A DNA stretch of 64,000 bases. Source: Bog-756 sp963725395. GTDB taxonomy: Bacteria > Actinomycetota > Acidimicrobiia > Acidimicrobiales > RAAP-2. The stretch covers positions 558,001 through 622,000 of the forward strand of contig CAVRYH010000013.1 of NCBI GenBank assembly GCA_963725395.1. The letters run 5' to 3'. Under the pieces are notes generated by a model, which was not told where the DNA came from, did not search any database, and saw only the letters and a list, made by a program, of their open reading frames with translations. Shown here piece after piece: positions 51,926 through 60,198 of the stretch. Both the position numbers and the translations under genes were made by a program. Positions within the stretch are counted from its first letter, which is position 1, and the number at the start of each line of letters is the position of its first letter.

Positions 51926-52786
51926 ATGGACGCGTTCAGGCTGGTAGAGCGGTGGCCGGTCGAAAACGCCTCGGTCGGAGTGGTCGATCTCGACTCACAG
52001 AGTGATCGTGTGACTACTGTGGGTCCATCGGAGCGGGTGTTCGCCTGGGCGTCGGTGACGAAGATGGTGACCGCCCTCGCCGTGCTCGTTGCGGTGGAGG
52101 AGGGGACGCTCGGTCTCGACGAGCCGGCCGGGCCCTCCGGTTCGACCGTCCGGCACCTGTTGGCCCATGCGTCGGGCCTGGGTCCCGAGTCCGGCCCACC
52201 GCCGGCCGTTCCGGGCCGGAGCCGCATCTACTCCAACGCCGGGTACGCGGTGCTCGGCTCGGTGCTGGCCGACCGGTCGGGGATGTCCTTCGAGGAGTAC
52301 GTGCGCCAGGGAGTCCTGGAGCCGCTGGCGATGACCGGCACGAGATTCGATCCCGCCGCCGCTTGGTCGGGGATGGCGGCCGCGGGGCTGGCCGGGACCC
52401 TCGACGACCTGGTGGCCCTCGGCTCCGAGTGGGCGCTGCCCACGTTGATCGACGAGGAGACCCACCGGACGGCCACCGGCGTCCAGTTCCCCGACCTGGC
52501 CGGGGTGCTCCCCGGCTTCGGGCGCTTCGACCCGTGCCCGTGGGGGCTCGGTGTCGAGATACGGGGGGACAAGTGGCCCCACTGGACCGGGATGGCCAAC
52601 TCGGGGGAGACCTTCGGCCACTTCGGTCAGAGCGGCTCGTTCCTGTGGGTGGACCCGGTTGCCCGCGTGGTCTGCGGTGGACTCAGCGACCGGCCGTTCG
52701 GGCTGTGGGCGGCACGGTCGTGGCCCCGCCTCTCCGACGCGGTGCTCGCCGAACTCGAGGGCCGACGCCGAGGAACGGGTGACTAG
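51926..52786 (+). CDS. serine hydrolase, beta-lactamase/PBP4-like family
   Basis: This 286-residue serine hydrolase is of the class C beta-lactamase/esterase superfamily. Catalytic motifs are SVTK (Ser43, Lys46), YSN (Tyr102) and a C-terminal HFGQSG in place of K-T-G. No signal peptide is visible, so an esterase or peptidase role in the cytoplasm is more likely than antibiotic resistance. Its stop codon overlaps that of the convergent DJ-1-like gene by 3 bases. The ATG is supported by TACGAT 8 nt upstream. Confidence 0.88.
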   Translation: MDAFRLVERWPVENASVGVVDLDSQSDRVTTVGPSERVFAWASVTKMVTALAVLVAVEEGTLGLDEPAGPSGSTVRHLLAHASGLGPESGPPPAVPGRSRIYSNAGYAVLGSVLADRSGMSFEEYVRQGVLEPLAMTGTRFDPAAAWSGMAAAGLAGTLDDLVALGSEWALPTLIDEETHRTATGVQFPDLAGVLPGFGRFDPCPWGLGVEIRGDKWPHWTGMANSGETFGHFGQSGSFLWVDPVARVVCGGLSDRPFGLWAARSWPRLSDAVLAELEGRRRGTGD

Positions 52787-53442
52787 TCCCGGACGAGGGC
52801 GTACTCGGCAGCGCGCTCGATCACGGCGCGGCCCGCCCTGGCCGGGGTACCGGCGTCGAAGTGTGGGAGCGGGTCGTATTCGATCATCAGCTGGGCGGCC
52901 TCGGCCGCCGTGCGGTCGACCAGCAGCTCAACCATGCGGAGCGCCATGTCGATGCCGCTCGACACCCCCGCACTGGTGATGATGCGGTGCTCGAGGTTCT
53001 CCACCACCCGGCCGGCGACGGGTACGGCCCCGAGGGCGGCGAGCTCACGGACGCACGACCAGTGGGTGGTGGCGGTGAGGCCCTCGAGGAGCCCGGCTGC
53101 TGCCAGGACGAGCGAGCCGGTGCACACCGAGGTGGTCAGAACGCTGGAGGCGTGGGCCCGGCGCAGCCACCCGAGCACGGCGCCGTCCGCGGCGAGCACT
53201 CTGGTCCCGACGCCACCGGGGAAGACGATCACGTCGGGCGTGGGCCAGTCGTCGAAGGTCGCGTCCACCGACAGGCCGAGCCTCCCGTTGTCGCTCCGCA
53301 CCTCGCCGCGCTCGTGACCGACGAAGGTGAGGTCGAAGGTGGGGATCCGCTGCAGCACCTCGTAGGGGCCGATGGCATCCAGGGCGGTGAACCCGGGGAA
53401 CAGCGGGACCACGATCTGGACGTGGTCGTCGCGCCCGCTCAT
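52783..53442 (-). CDS. DJ-1/PfpI-family protein, isonitrile-hydratase-like
   Basis: This 219-residue DJ-1/PfpI fold protein has FPGFTALDAIGPYEVL, VFPGGVGTR and the nucleophile elbow TSVCTGSLVLAAAGLLEG, followed by TTHWS. The conserved Cys in VCTGS and the following pattern match isonitrile hydratase (InhA of Pseudomonas) and its relatives. The reaction here is not established. Its ATG overlaps the stop of the upstream GlxA-type regulator as ATGA, so the two form an operon and the regulator may control it. Confidence 0.85.
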   Translation of the reverse strand: MSGRDDHVQIVVPLFPGFTALDAIGPYEVLQRIPTFDLTFVGHERGEVRSDNGRLGLSVDATFDDWPTPDVIVFPGGVGTRVLAADGAVLGWLRRAHASSVLTTSVCTGSLVLAAAGLLEGLTATTHWSCVRELAALGAVPVAGRVVENLEHRIITSAGVSSGIDMALRMVELLVDRTAAEAAQLMIEYDPLPHFDAGTPARAGRAVIERAAEYALVRD

Positions 53443-54428
53443 CGTGTCCCCTGTCCGTCGACGACCCGGAACCGCCGACGGTAGGCGTCGGGGGTCACCG
53501 CCAGTCGACGACGGAACACCCGTCGGAGGGTCTCGGCCGTGCCGAAGCCGCAGTGCTTGGCGATCACCTCGAGGCTCTCGTCCGTGGTCTCGAGGCGCTG
53601 TCTGGCCGCCTCGACCCTCACCCGTTCCACGTAGCGGCCCGGAGACTCTCCGACCTCCCGGCTGAAGACACGGGTGAAATTGCGCACGCTCATGGCTGCC
53701 TCACGGGCCAGTGACTCGACCCGATGATCGGCACCCGGATCCGACTCCACCTGTTCCTGGAGGGACCGCAACGCCGAGTGGCCGGCCCGGGGCACCCACA
53801 CCGGCGAGGCGAACTGGGTCTGGCCACCCGGGCGGTGGAGGAACATCACCAGCCAGCGCGCCACCGTCTGGGCCACCTCGACACCGAGGTCGTCCTCCAC
53901 CAGCGCCAGCGCCAGGTCGATCCCGGCGGTCACCCCCGCACTGGTCCAGTACGGTCCGTCGTTGCGGTAGATCGCGTCGGCGTCCACCTCGAGCGCCGGG
54001 AACTCGGCGGCCAACCGATCCGCCTGAGCCCAGTGGGTGGTGACCAGCCGTCCGTCGAGGAGCCCCGCCGCGGCGCCCAGGAACGCGCCGGTGCACACGG
54101 TGGCCACCCTGCGGCACCGAGGGGCTACCCGCTCGATCCACGAGAGCAGCTCCGGGTCGTGCCGGGCGCTGTGGACCCCTCGTCCGCCGGGCAGGACGAG
54201 GGTGTCGATCGGCTCCCCGACCCCGGGTAGCGGCCCGGTGCCGAGGACCAGCCCGCTCTCGGACCGCACCGGTGCCCCGCCGACCGAGACCAGCCCGACC
54301 CGGTACCCGCCCGAGCGCCCGAGCGCCTCGACGGCCCTCGTGGCCCCGTGGAACACCTCGAACGGCCCGGTCACGTCGAGCGGCTGCACGCCGGGGAACC
54401 CGACGATGATCACGGGGCGCGACTCCAT
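53439..54428 (-). CDS. GlxA-family transcriptional regulator (DJ-1 domain + AraC helix-turn-helix)
   Basis: This protein of about 329 residues has an N-terminal DJ-1/PfpI-like sensor domain (VIIVGFPGVQPLDVTGPFEVF, VCTGAFLGAAAGLLDG, TTHWAQ) and a C-terminal AraC/XylS DNA-binding domain with two helix-turn-helices (LAREAAMSVRNFTRVFSREVGESPGRYV and CGFGTAETLRRVFRRRLAVTPDAYRRRF). ATG 54428 is chosen; GTG 54443 is also in frame. It is probably an activator that senses a small molecule and controls the overlapping DJ-1-like gene. Confidence 0.92.
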   Translation of the reverse strand: MESRPVIIVGFPGVQPLDVTGPFEVFHGATRAVEALGRSGGYRVGLVSVGGAPVRSESGLVLGTGPLPGVGEPIDTLVLPGGRGVHSARHDPELLSWIERVAPRCRRVATVCTGAFLGAAAGLLDGRLVTTHWAQADRLAAEFPALEVDADAIYRNDGPYWTSAGVTAGIDLALALVEDDLGVEVAQTVARWLVMFLHRPGGQTQFASPVWVPRAGHSALRSLQEQVESDPGADHRVESLAREAAMSVRNFTRVFSREVGESPGRYVERVRVEAARQRLETTDESLEVIAKHCGFGTAETLRRVFRRRLAVTPDAYRRRFRVVDGQGTR

Positions 54429-54543
54429 GACTCCAGCGTGCACGCGCCATGGTGTGGCGTCAACGACATAACTCCCACGATTTAGGCCATCTCGGCGCTC
54501 CCCGGCCGGAGCCTCGTGTCGAGCGCCCCTGGGTGATCGGGCC

Positions 54544-54549
54544 TAGGCT
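54544..54549 (+). promoter_or_regulatory. -10 hexamer TAGGCT upstream of rmlA
   Basis: TAGGCT ends 7 nt before the ATG and no ribosome site is present, suggesting a leaderless transcript. Confidence 0.45.
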
Positions 54550-54556
54550 GCGCGGC

Positions 54557-55299
54557 ATGAAGGGTGTCATCCTCGCCGGCGGAACCGGCTCGCGCCTGCA
54601 TCCGCTGACCCGGATCACCAACAAGCACCTGCTGCCGATCTACGACCGGCCCATGATCAACTGGGGCATCGAGGCCCTGGTGAACGCCGGTATCACCGAG
54701 ATCATGCTGGTCACGGGGGGTACTCACGCCGGTGAGTTCCTCCGGCTGCTCGGCAACGGCCACGAGTTCGGCATCGACCGGCTCAGCTACGGCTACCAGG
54801 AGAAGCCCGGTGGGATCGCCGAGGCTCTCGGGCTAGCCGCCCGGTTCGTCGACGGTGAGCCCGTCCTGGTCATGCTGGCCGACAACATCGTCGAGCGGTC
54901 GATCAAGCCGATGGTGGACGCCTTCCGGGCCGAGCCCAGGGGGGGCGGATCCTCCTCACGCCGGTGGAGGAGGTAGAGCACCTACGCCACCTCGGCGTGC
55001 CCACGTTCGACGAGGACCGGCGCGTGGTGGGCATCGTGGAGAAGCCGGAGCATCCCGACTCCCATTTTGGTGTGACCGGCATCTACTGCTACGACGCCGA
55101 CGTCTTCGACGTGATCCCGAGCCTGGTGCCGTCCGGGCGCGGTGAGCTCGAGATCACCGACGTGAACAACCACTACATCGCCGAGGGCACGATGGCCTAT
55201 GACGTCCTCGAGGGGTTCTGGGGAGACGCCGGCGAGTCGATCGACGCGTACTACGCGGTCAACGACTTCGTGCGCACCCACGGGGCCAACAAGGGCTGA
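54557..55299 (+). CDS. rmlA: glucose-1-phosphate thymidylyltransferase-like, frameshifted
   Basis: Two frames form one sugar-1-phosphate nucleotidyltransferase of about 248 residues: MKGVILAGGTGSRLHPLT, NKHLLPIYDRPMI, VMLADNIVE, then in the second frame ILLTPVEEVEHLRHLGVP, VGIVEKPEHPDSHF, GELEITDVNNHYI and the closing FWGDAGESIDAYY. This matches the short RmlA-like enzymes that make dTDP-glucose, the substrate of RmlB. The break is in a run of seven Gs near 54940-54947; adding one G restores PRGGRILLTPVEE. It lies 46 kb from rmlB and rmlD in this window. Confidence 0.82.
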
Positions 55300-55300
55300 C

Positions 55301-55360
55301 CTCGAGGGACACCCCCTCCCGGATCTCGGGGGCGACCCCGGTCACTCGAGGGACACCCCC
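55301..55360. repeat. 16-bp direct repeat at the 3' end of the acyl-CoA synthetase gene
   Basis: CTCGAGGGACACCCCC occurs at 55301-55316 and again at 55345-55360. The second copy encodes the last residues (GVSLE) of the minus-strand synthetase, and the first lies just beyond its stop. It could be the trace of a 44-bp tandem duplication that moved the stop codon. Confidence 0.6.
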
Positions 55361-56994
55361 GCCCACTCGGCCGTCTCGGACCGGTGGCGGGCGTAGTCGA
55401 CCTTGCCCGAAGGGGACCGGCCGATGGTGTCGACGAACCGCACCCGGCGCGGCGCCTTGTACCCGGCCAGCGTCGACTTCACATGGGCGATCACCGTCTG
55501 GTCGGAGACCGACCCCTCGGGCGTGTCCTCGCCCAGTTCGACGACGGCCACGATCTCCTCGCCGAACCGCTCGTTCGGGATGCCGACGACCACGGCGTCG
55601 ATGACGCCCCCGGTGGTCTTGACCACCTCTTCGACCTCCTCGGGGTAGACCTTCTCTCCGCCGGTGTTGATGCACACCGAGCCGCGGCCGAGGAGGTGGA
55701 TCGTGCCGTCCTCGCCCACTTCGGCGAAGTCGCCCGGTACCGAGTACCGGGTCCCGTCGATGACGCGGAACGTCGCCGCGGTCTTCGCCTCGTCCTTGTA
55801 GTACCCGATCGGGATCCTTCCACCGAGCGCCAGCACGCCGATGCGTCCGGAACCCACCTCGACGTCGGCTCCGTCGGTGTCGATGACCCGCACGTCGGGA
55901 CCGAGCCTGAACTCCGCGGTCGCCGCCGCCGATGCGCCCGACGAAACCGAGTTGCCCATGCCGATGGCCTCCGACGACGAGAACGCGTCCACCAGCAGCA
56001 TGGGTGGATGGTGGCGGAGGAGCCCCTGCTTGGTCTCCTCGCTCCACATGACGCCCGAGGAAATGATGCCGACGAGACTGGAGAGGTCCCACCTGTCCGG
56101 CTCGGAGTCGAGGGCGGCGAGGATGGGCTTGGCGAAGGCGTCACCTACGATGATCAGACCGTTGACCTTCTCCCGTTCGACCGTGTCGAGGAGCTCGGTG
56201 GGGTCGAACTGGCGCGACGGGAGGGTGACCACGCGCCCGCCCTCGCTCAGGCACTCGAGCGAAGTGAAGCCGCCCGTCCCGTGCATGAGGGGGCAGGCGG
56301 GGAGCAGGGTCATCCCCGGTCCGCTCCGACTGAGCTCGTTCCTCACGTCGTCGACGCCCCCGTCTTCGGGATAGCGGCGGAAGCCGGCGCTGTTCAGGCG
56401 GACGAAGAGATCGTCCTGGCGCCACATGACACCCTTGGGCATCCCCGTCGTGCCGCCGGTGTAGAGCATGTAGAGGTCGTCGGGACCCCGCCCCCAGGGC
56501 GCCCGGACCCGCTCGTGGGTCCCGGGCTCGGCGACCCCGGTGGTGCCCGCCGCCTCCTCGTAGGGCGTGGCCCAGGCCGGGCAGCTCGCCGTCCCGTCGT
56601 CGACCCACAGCCAGCTCTCGATGCCCGGCACCCGATGGCGGATCCCCTCGATCCGCTCGACGAAGACGCCGTGGAAGATCACCGCCTTGGTGTCGGCGTT
56701 CTCCCACAGGTAGTGGAGCTCGTCGTCGGCGTACCGGTAGTTGGTGTTGATCGGCACCAGGCCGATCTTGAACGCGGCGTAGCTGGCCTCCAGGTACTCG
56801 GAGCAGTTGTACAGGTAGAGAGCCACCTTGTCCTGGTGAGCGACCCCGGCACCGAGCAGCCACCGGCCCACGTTGTCCGCCCGCCGGTCGAGCTCACCCC
56901 ACGAGAGGGTCCGTCCTCCATGGGTGAGGGCCGGTGCCTCCGGCTGCTGGTCCGCCACGGTCTCCCAGACGTCGGCGTAGTTCCACTTGCTCAC
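55342..56994 (-). CDS. acyl-CoA synthetase (AMP-forming, FadD-like)
   Basis: This 550-residue member of the ANL superfamily forms an acyl-adenylate and then an acyl-CoA. It has the AMP-binding P-loop LYTGGTTGMPKGVMW, the A5-like region LLVDAFSSSEAIG, GYYKDEAKTAATF and GRGSVCINTGGEKVYPEEVEEV, and the C-terminal lysine loop RSPSGKVDYA. There is no signal sequence. Substrate chain length or type cannot be read. GTG 56994 is chosen because GAGGAG lies 6 nt upstream. It is divergent from an acyl-CoA dehydrogenase gene and could act in the same pathway. Confidence 0.93.
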   Translation of the reverse strand: MSKWNYADVWETVADQQPEAPALTHGGRTLSWGELDRRADNVGRWLLGAGVAHQDKVALYLYNCSEYLEASYAAFKIGLVPINTNYRYADDELHYLWENADTKAVIFHGVFVERIEGIRHRVPGIESWLWVDDGTASCPAWATPYEEAAGTTGVAEPGTHERVRAPWGRGPDDLYMLYTGGTTGMPKGVMWRQDDLFVRLNSAGFRRYPEDGGVDDVRNELSRSGPGMTLLPACPLMHGTGGFTSLECLSEGGRVVTLPSRQFDPTELLDTVEREKVNGLIIVGDAFAKPILAALDSEPDRWDLSSLVGIISSGVMWSEETKQGLLRHHPPMLLVDAFSSSEAIGMGNSVSSGASAAATAEFRLGPDVRVIDTDGADVEVGSGRIGVLALGGRIPIGYYKDEAKTAATFRVIDGTRYSVPGDFAEVGEDGTIHLLGRGSVCINTGGEKVYPEEVEEVVKTTGGVIDAVVVGIPNERFGEEIVAVVELGEDTPEGSVSDQTVIAHVKSTLAGYKAPRRVRFVDTIGRSPSGKVDYARHRSETAEWAGVSLE

Positions 56995-57055
56995 CCTTTG
57001 CTCCTCATCCCCGACATCCCCCGTCCCCGAACGCCCCACCCGGATCGCTGCAGCC

Positions 57056-57061
57056 TACGCT
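57056..57061 (+). promoter_or_regulatory. -10 hexamer TACGCT upstream of the acyl-CoA dehydrogenase gene
   Basis: TACGCT ends 7 nt before the ATG with no ribosome site, consistent with a leaderless transcript. Confidence 0.45.
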
Positions 57062-57068
57062 GGTCGGA

Positions 57069-58214
57069 ATGGACTTCGCACTGCCGACCGAGGAAGACCC
57101 GCGCCGTCTGTCCCTCCGCCAGTGGCTGCGTGCGCACCCCACCCCCACCGGCCGCGAGCTGGCCGAAGCTGGGCTGGTGGCGCCCCACTGGCCCGCACCG
57201 TGGGGACTCGCGGCCGATCCCACCCATCAGCTGATCATCGACGACGAGCTGGGCCGGGCCGGGGTGCGCAGGCCGACCAACACCATAGGGATCGGCTGGG
57301 CGGGCCCCACCATCGTGCTGGCGGGAAGTACCGCACAGCGGGATCGCTATCTGATGCCCCTGTTGGCCGGTGAAGAGATCTGGTGCCAGCTCTTCAGCGA
57401 GCCCGGGGCCGGATCCGACCTGGCGTCGGTGGCGACCCGGGCCGAGCTGGACGGCGACGAGTGGGTGGTTCGTGGTCAGAAGGTGTGGACGTCGTTCGCC
57501 CACGTGGCCCAGTTCGGCATCCTGCTGGCCCGCACCGAGCCGGAGGCACCCAGGCATCAGGGGATCTCCTATTTCATCTGCCCGATGGACGCACCCGGGA
57601 TCAGCATCCGCCCGCTCGTCGACATGACCGGGGCCCACAGCTTCAACGAGGTCTTCCTCGACGAGGTGCGGCTCCCGGCGTCATGCCTGGTGGGCGAGCG
57701 CGGCCAGGGCTGGTCCCTGGCCAAGGTGACCCTGGGCAACGAGCGGGTCTCCCTCTCGGGGGCGGGCGCCCTGTGGGGGATGGGGCCGACGGCCGCCGAC
57801 TTGATCGAGGTGGTCCGCCGAGCCGGAGGCTGTGCCGATCCGCTAGGGCGGCAGCGGCTGGCCCGGGTGTGGGCCGAGGGCGAGATCCTCCGACTGCTCC
57901 GCCTGCGCACCGTCTCGGCGGCCCTGGCCGGTATGGAGCCCGGACCCGAGGCCTCGGTCCGCAAGGCGCTCGCCGACGAGCACGGCCAGAACGTCATGGG
58001 CCTGGCGCACGATCTGGCCGGGGCGCGCGGCATGCTGCAGGGCGCGGGGCCATCGGGAGACCCGGTCGTCAGTCCCGGGTCGTGGCCCGACCCGATGTGG
58101 AGCTTCGGGTACCTGTTCTCCCCGGCACTCACCATCGGTGGCGGTACGTCGGAAGTGCAGCGCAACATCATCGCCGAGCGGACCCTCGGCCTGCCTCACG
58201 ACCCCCCGGCCTGA
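57069..58214 (+). CDS. acyl-CoA dehydrogenase family protein
   Basis: This 381-residue flavoprotein has the acyl-CoA dehydrogenase segments CQLFSEPGAGSDLASVATRAELDGDEWVVRGQKVWTS (first part binds FAD and substrate), FNEVFLDEVRLP and the C-terminal TIGGGTSEVQRNIIAERTLGLP. The N-terminal alpha domain is short. It oxidises an acyl-CoA to the enoyl-CoA and passes electrons to ETF. Substrate specificity is unknown; in actinobacteria this subgroup includes branched-chain and steroid-side-chain enzymes. The divergent acyl-CoA synthetase may supply the substrate. Confidence 0.92.
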   Translation: MDFALPTEEDPRRLSLRQWLRAHPTPTGRELAEAGLVAPHWPAPWGLAADPTHQLIIDDELGRAGVRRPTNTIGIGWAGPTIVLAGSTAQRDRYLMPLLAGEEIWCQLFSEPGAGSDLASVATRAELDGDEWVVRGQKVWTSFAHVAQFGILLARTEPEAPRHQGISYFICPMDAPGISIRPLVDMTGAHSFNEVFLDEVRLPASCLVGERGQGWSLAKVTLGNERVSLSGAGALWGMGPTAADLIEVVRRAGGCADPLGRQRLARVWAEGEILRLLRLRTVSAALAGMEPGPEASVRKALADEHGQNVMGLAHDLAGARGMLQGAGPSGDPVVSPGSWPDPMWSFGYLFSPALTIGGGTSEVQRNIIAERTLGLPHDPPA

Positions 58215-58259
58215 GCACCAGCCGGACCGAGCCAGCCGCCGGGGCGGCTCGTCCTCATC

Positions 58260-58273
58260 GGCCGCCGGCGGCC
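58260..58273. terminator. candidate palindromic hairpin between convergent genes
   Basis: GGCCGCCGGCGGCC is a perfect 14-bp palindrome located between the acyl-CoA dehydrogenase stop and the riboflavin synthase stop. The adjoining GAGCC/GGCTC pairing could extend the structure. There is no T tract. Confidence 0.35.
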
Positions 58274-58280
58274 CCGGGCC

Positions 58281-58760
58281 TCAAGCGACCGGTATCGGCC
58301 CGGCGTCCTCGTAGCCCTGGCGCACGCCCCGGCCGGCCCGCCGAGACAACTGTTCGGGCTCATAGAGCATCCAGTAGGCGTTGCGAGCGTGCTTGCGGGC
58401 CCGGTCGACGCACACCCGTGCCAACTGCGAGGGATCCTCTTCCTCGTTCTCGTGGACGAACACCTCGAGGATGTGGGTCGAGGTCATCAGCTGGGCCTGC
58501 ATGAGCCCCTGGGAGGCTTCGTGCGCACAGACCTGGTCGATGGCGGCCTTACCGGGCATCCCGAGGGCGACCACGATGAGGCACCCCTCGTTCTCGATCA
58601 GCCGCTTGCACTCGACGGCGAGGTCCTTGAACCCGGGGACGGTCCTGTGGACGACGCCGAAGGTCGTCCCGAAACCGGGACAGCCCCCGAGCTCGTCGAC
58701 CGCCTCGGCGCCCATGTCGTAGCGGGCGAACATGGTGTCGACCACCCCGATCAGGTCCAT
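58281..58760 (-). CDS. ribC: archaeal-type riboflavin synthase
   Basis: This 159-residue protein matches the archaeal riboflavin synthase family (COG1731, related to lumazine synthase) along its length: LIGVVDTMFARYDMGAEAVDEL, RTVPGFKDLAVECKRLIENEGC, VVALGMPGKAAIDQVCAHEAS, QGLMQAQLMTSTHILEVFVHENE and the closing GRGVRQGYEDAGP. It dismutates two 6,7-dimethyl-8-ribityllumazine to riboflavin. Bacteria normally use the unrelated two-barrel RibE. ATG 58760 is supported by family length and by TAGGAT 7 nt upstream. It is monocistronic, next to the biotin operon, with no other riboflavin gene near. Confidence 0.88.
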   Translation of the reverse strand: MDLIGVVDTMFARYDMGAEAVDELGGCPGFGTTFGVVHRTVPGFKDLAVECKRLIENEGCLIVVALGMPGKAAIDQVCAHEASQGLMQAQLMTSTHILEVFVHENEEEDPSQLARVCVDRARKHARNAYWMLYEPEQLSRRAGRGVRQGYEDAGPIPVA

Positions 58761-58767
58761 ACCGGGG

Positions 58768-58773
58768 ATCCTA
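58768..58773 (-). promoter_or_regulatory. -10 hexamer TAGGAT upstream of the riboflavin synthase gene
   Basis: On the minus strand TAGGAT ends 7 nt before the ATG. This matches the leaderless arrangement of birA, manB and others in this window. Confidence 0.5.
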
Positions 58774-58866
58774 CCGCCGTGGCCCGGCGTCCAGGCCCGA
58801 CGGACCGGGGCGGCAACGCCCGGCGCCGGTTCGACCCGGGCGTTGCCGTGGACAAGACTCAGGGCG

Positions 58867-60198
58867 ATGAGCGACCCGTTCGACGTCCTGGGGACCGGGG
58901 ACCCGTGGGCGGCGAGGGATGCGGCCGTGGTGTGGCACGGCTTCACCCAGATGGCCTCCTACCCGGACAATTCGCCGGTGACCGTCGAGCGGGCCGAAGG
59001 GCGCGAGCTCATCGACGTCCACGGCAGACGCTATTTCGACGCCATCTCCTCGCTCTGGGTGACCACCCTCGGGCACCGCGTCCCGGAGCTGGACGAGGCG
59101 GTCGTGGACCAGTTGGGCAGGGTGGCCCATGCCACTCTCCTCGGGAACGGGAGCCGGGTCGTCATCGAGTTCGCCGAGGCCCTGGCCGAGGTGGTCCCGG
59201 TCGACCAGCCCCACGTGCTCTTCGCCTCGGACGGTGCGGTGGCCGTCGAGCAGGCGTTGAAGGTGGCCTTCCAGTACTGGGTCAACCGGGGGGAGCCCGG
59301 CCACGATCGGTTCATCGCCCTGGCCGGTGGCTACCACGGTGACACCGTCGGTGCCCTCTCGCTCGGTGACGGTGGCTTCGGCACGACCCTGTTCGACCCC
59401 CTCCGGTTTCCGGTGATCCGCACGCCGGGCTATGCCACCGGGGACTGGGGGGACAAGCTGATCGCCTGCATCGAGGCCAACGCCGCGTCCCTCGCCGCCG
59501 TGGTCATCGAGCCGCTGGTCCAAGGGGCCTCGGGCATGCTGGTGGCCGAGCCGTCCGACCTCGCCCGGGTGGGCGACGCCTGCCGATCGCTCGGGGTGCT
59601 CCTCATCTGTGACGAGGTGGCCACCGGCTTCGGACGCACCGGCCGCCTGTTCGCCTCCGAGTGGGCCGGGCCCGGATTCCGTCCCGACCTCCTCTGCCTG
59701 GGCAAGGGGATCACCGGCGGCTACCTGCCGCTGTCGGCGACGGTGGCGTCGGGTGCCGTGTTCGAGGCGTTCGACGGCCCAGACCTCGGAGCGACCACCT
59801 TCTACCACGGCCATTCCTACGGCGGGAACGCGCTGGCCTGCGCCGTGGCCCTCAGGCACCTGCGGCTCATCGACGAGTGGGACGTCCTCGCCAACGTGGC
59901 CGTCTCGGCCGAGCGGCTGTCGGAACGCCTGGCCGAGTCGATCGCCGGGATGGCCGGGGTCGGGGCCGTCCGCCAGCGGGGTCTGATGGCCGGGATCGAG
60001 CTCGATCCCCCGCCCGGGGCCGAGCGCTGGGGCAGACGGGTCTGCGCCGGCGCGGTGGATCGCGGGGTGCTGCTCCGGCCGCTCGGCGATGTGGTGGTCG
60101 TCATGCCGCCGCTCACGACCACCGGCGCCGAGGTGGACCGGGTCGTCGACGTCCTGGCCGCATCGATCGCGTCGGTGGCCGCCGAGGACCTCCGGTGA
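58867..60198 (+). CDS. bioA: adenosylmethionine-8-amino-7-oxononanoate aminotransferase
   Basis: This 443-residue fold-type I PLP aminotransferase converts KAPA to DAPA in biotin synthesis, with S-adenosylmethionine as amino donor. It has VWHGFTQMASYPDNSPV (BioA-typical substrate region), GGYHGDTVGALS, LLICDEVATGFGRTG and the PLP lysine in CLGKGITGGYLPL (Lys280). It heads a tight bioA-bioF-bioD operon. ATG 58867 is the first start before the conserved region; upstream in-frame codons give no family sequence. An AAGACT hexamer 7 nt upstream may be a weak -10. Confidence 0.94.
   Translation: MSDPFDVLGTGDPWAARDAAVVWHGFTQMASYPDNSPVTVERAEGRELIDVHGRRYFDAISSLWVTTLGHRVPELDEAVVDQLGRVAHATLLGNGSRVVIEFAEALAEVVPVDQPHVLFASDGAVAVEQALKVAFQYWVNRGEPGHDRFIALAGGYHGDTVGALSLGDGGFGTTLFDPLRFPVIRTPGYATGDWGDKLIACIEANAASLAAVVIEPLVQGASGMLVAEPSDLARVGDACRSLGVLLICDEVATGFGRTGRLFASEWAGPGFRPDLLCLGKGITGGYLPLSATVASGAVFEAFDGPDLGATTFYHGHSYGGNALACAVALRHLRLIDEWDVLANVAVSAERLSERLAESIAGMAGVGAVRQRGLMAGIELDPPPGAERWGRRVCAGAVDRGVLLRPLGDVVVVMPPLTTTGAEVDRVVDVLAASIASVAAEDLR

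Noticed and set aside
51926..52786. Antibiotic-resistance beta-lactamase
   Set aside because: There is no signal peptide and no K-T-G motif. The broad serine hydrolase family mostly comprises esterases and peptidases.
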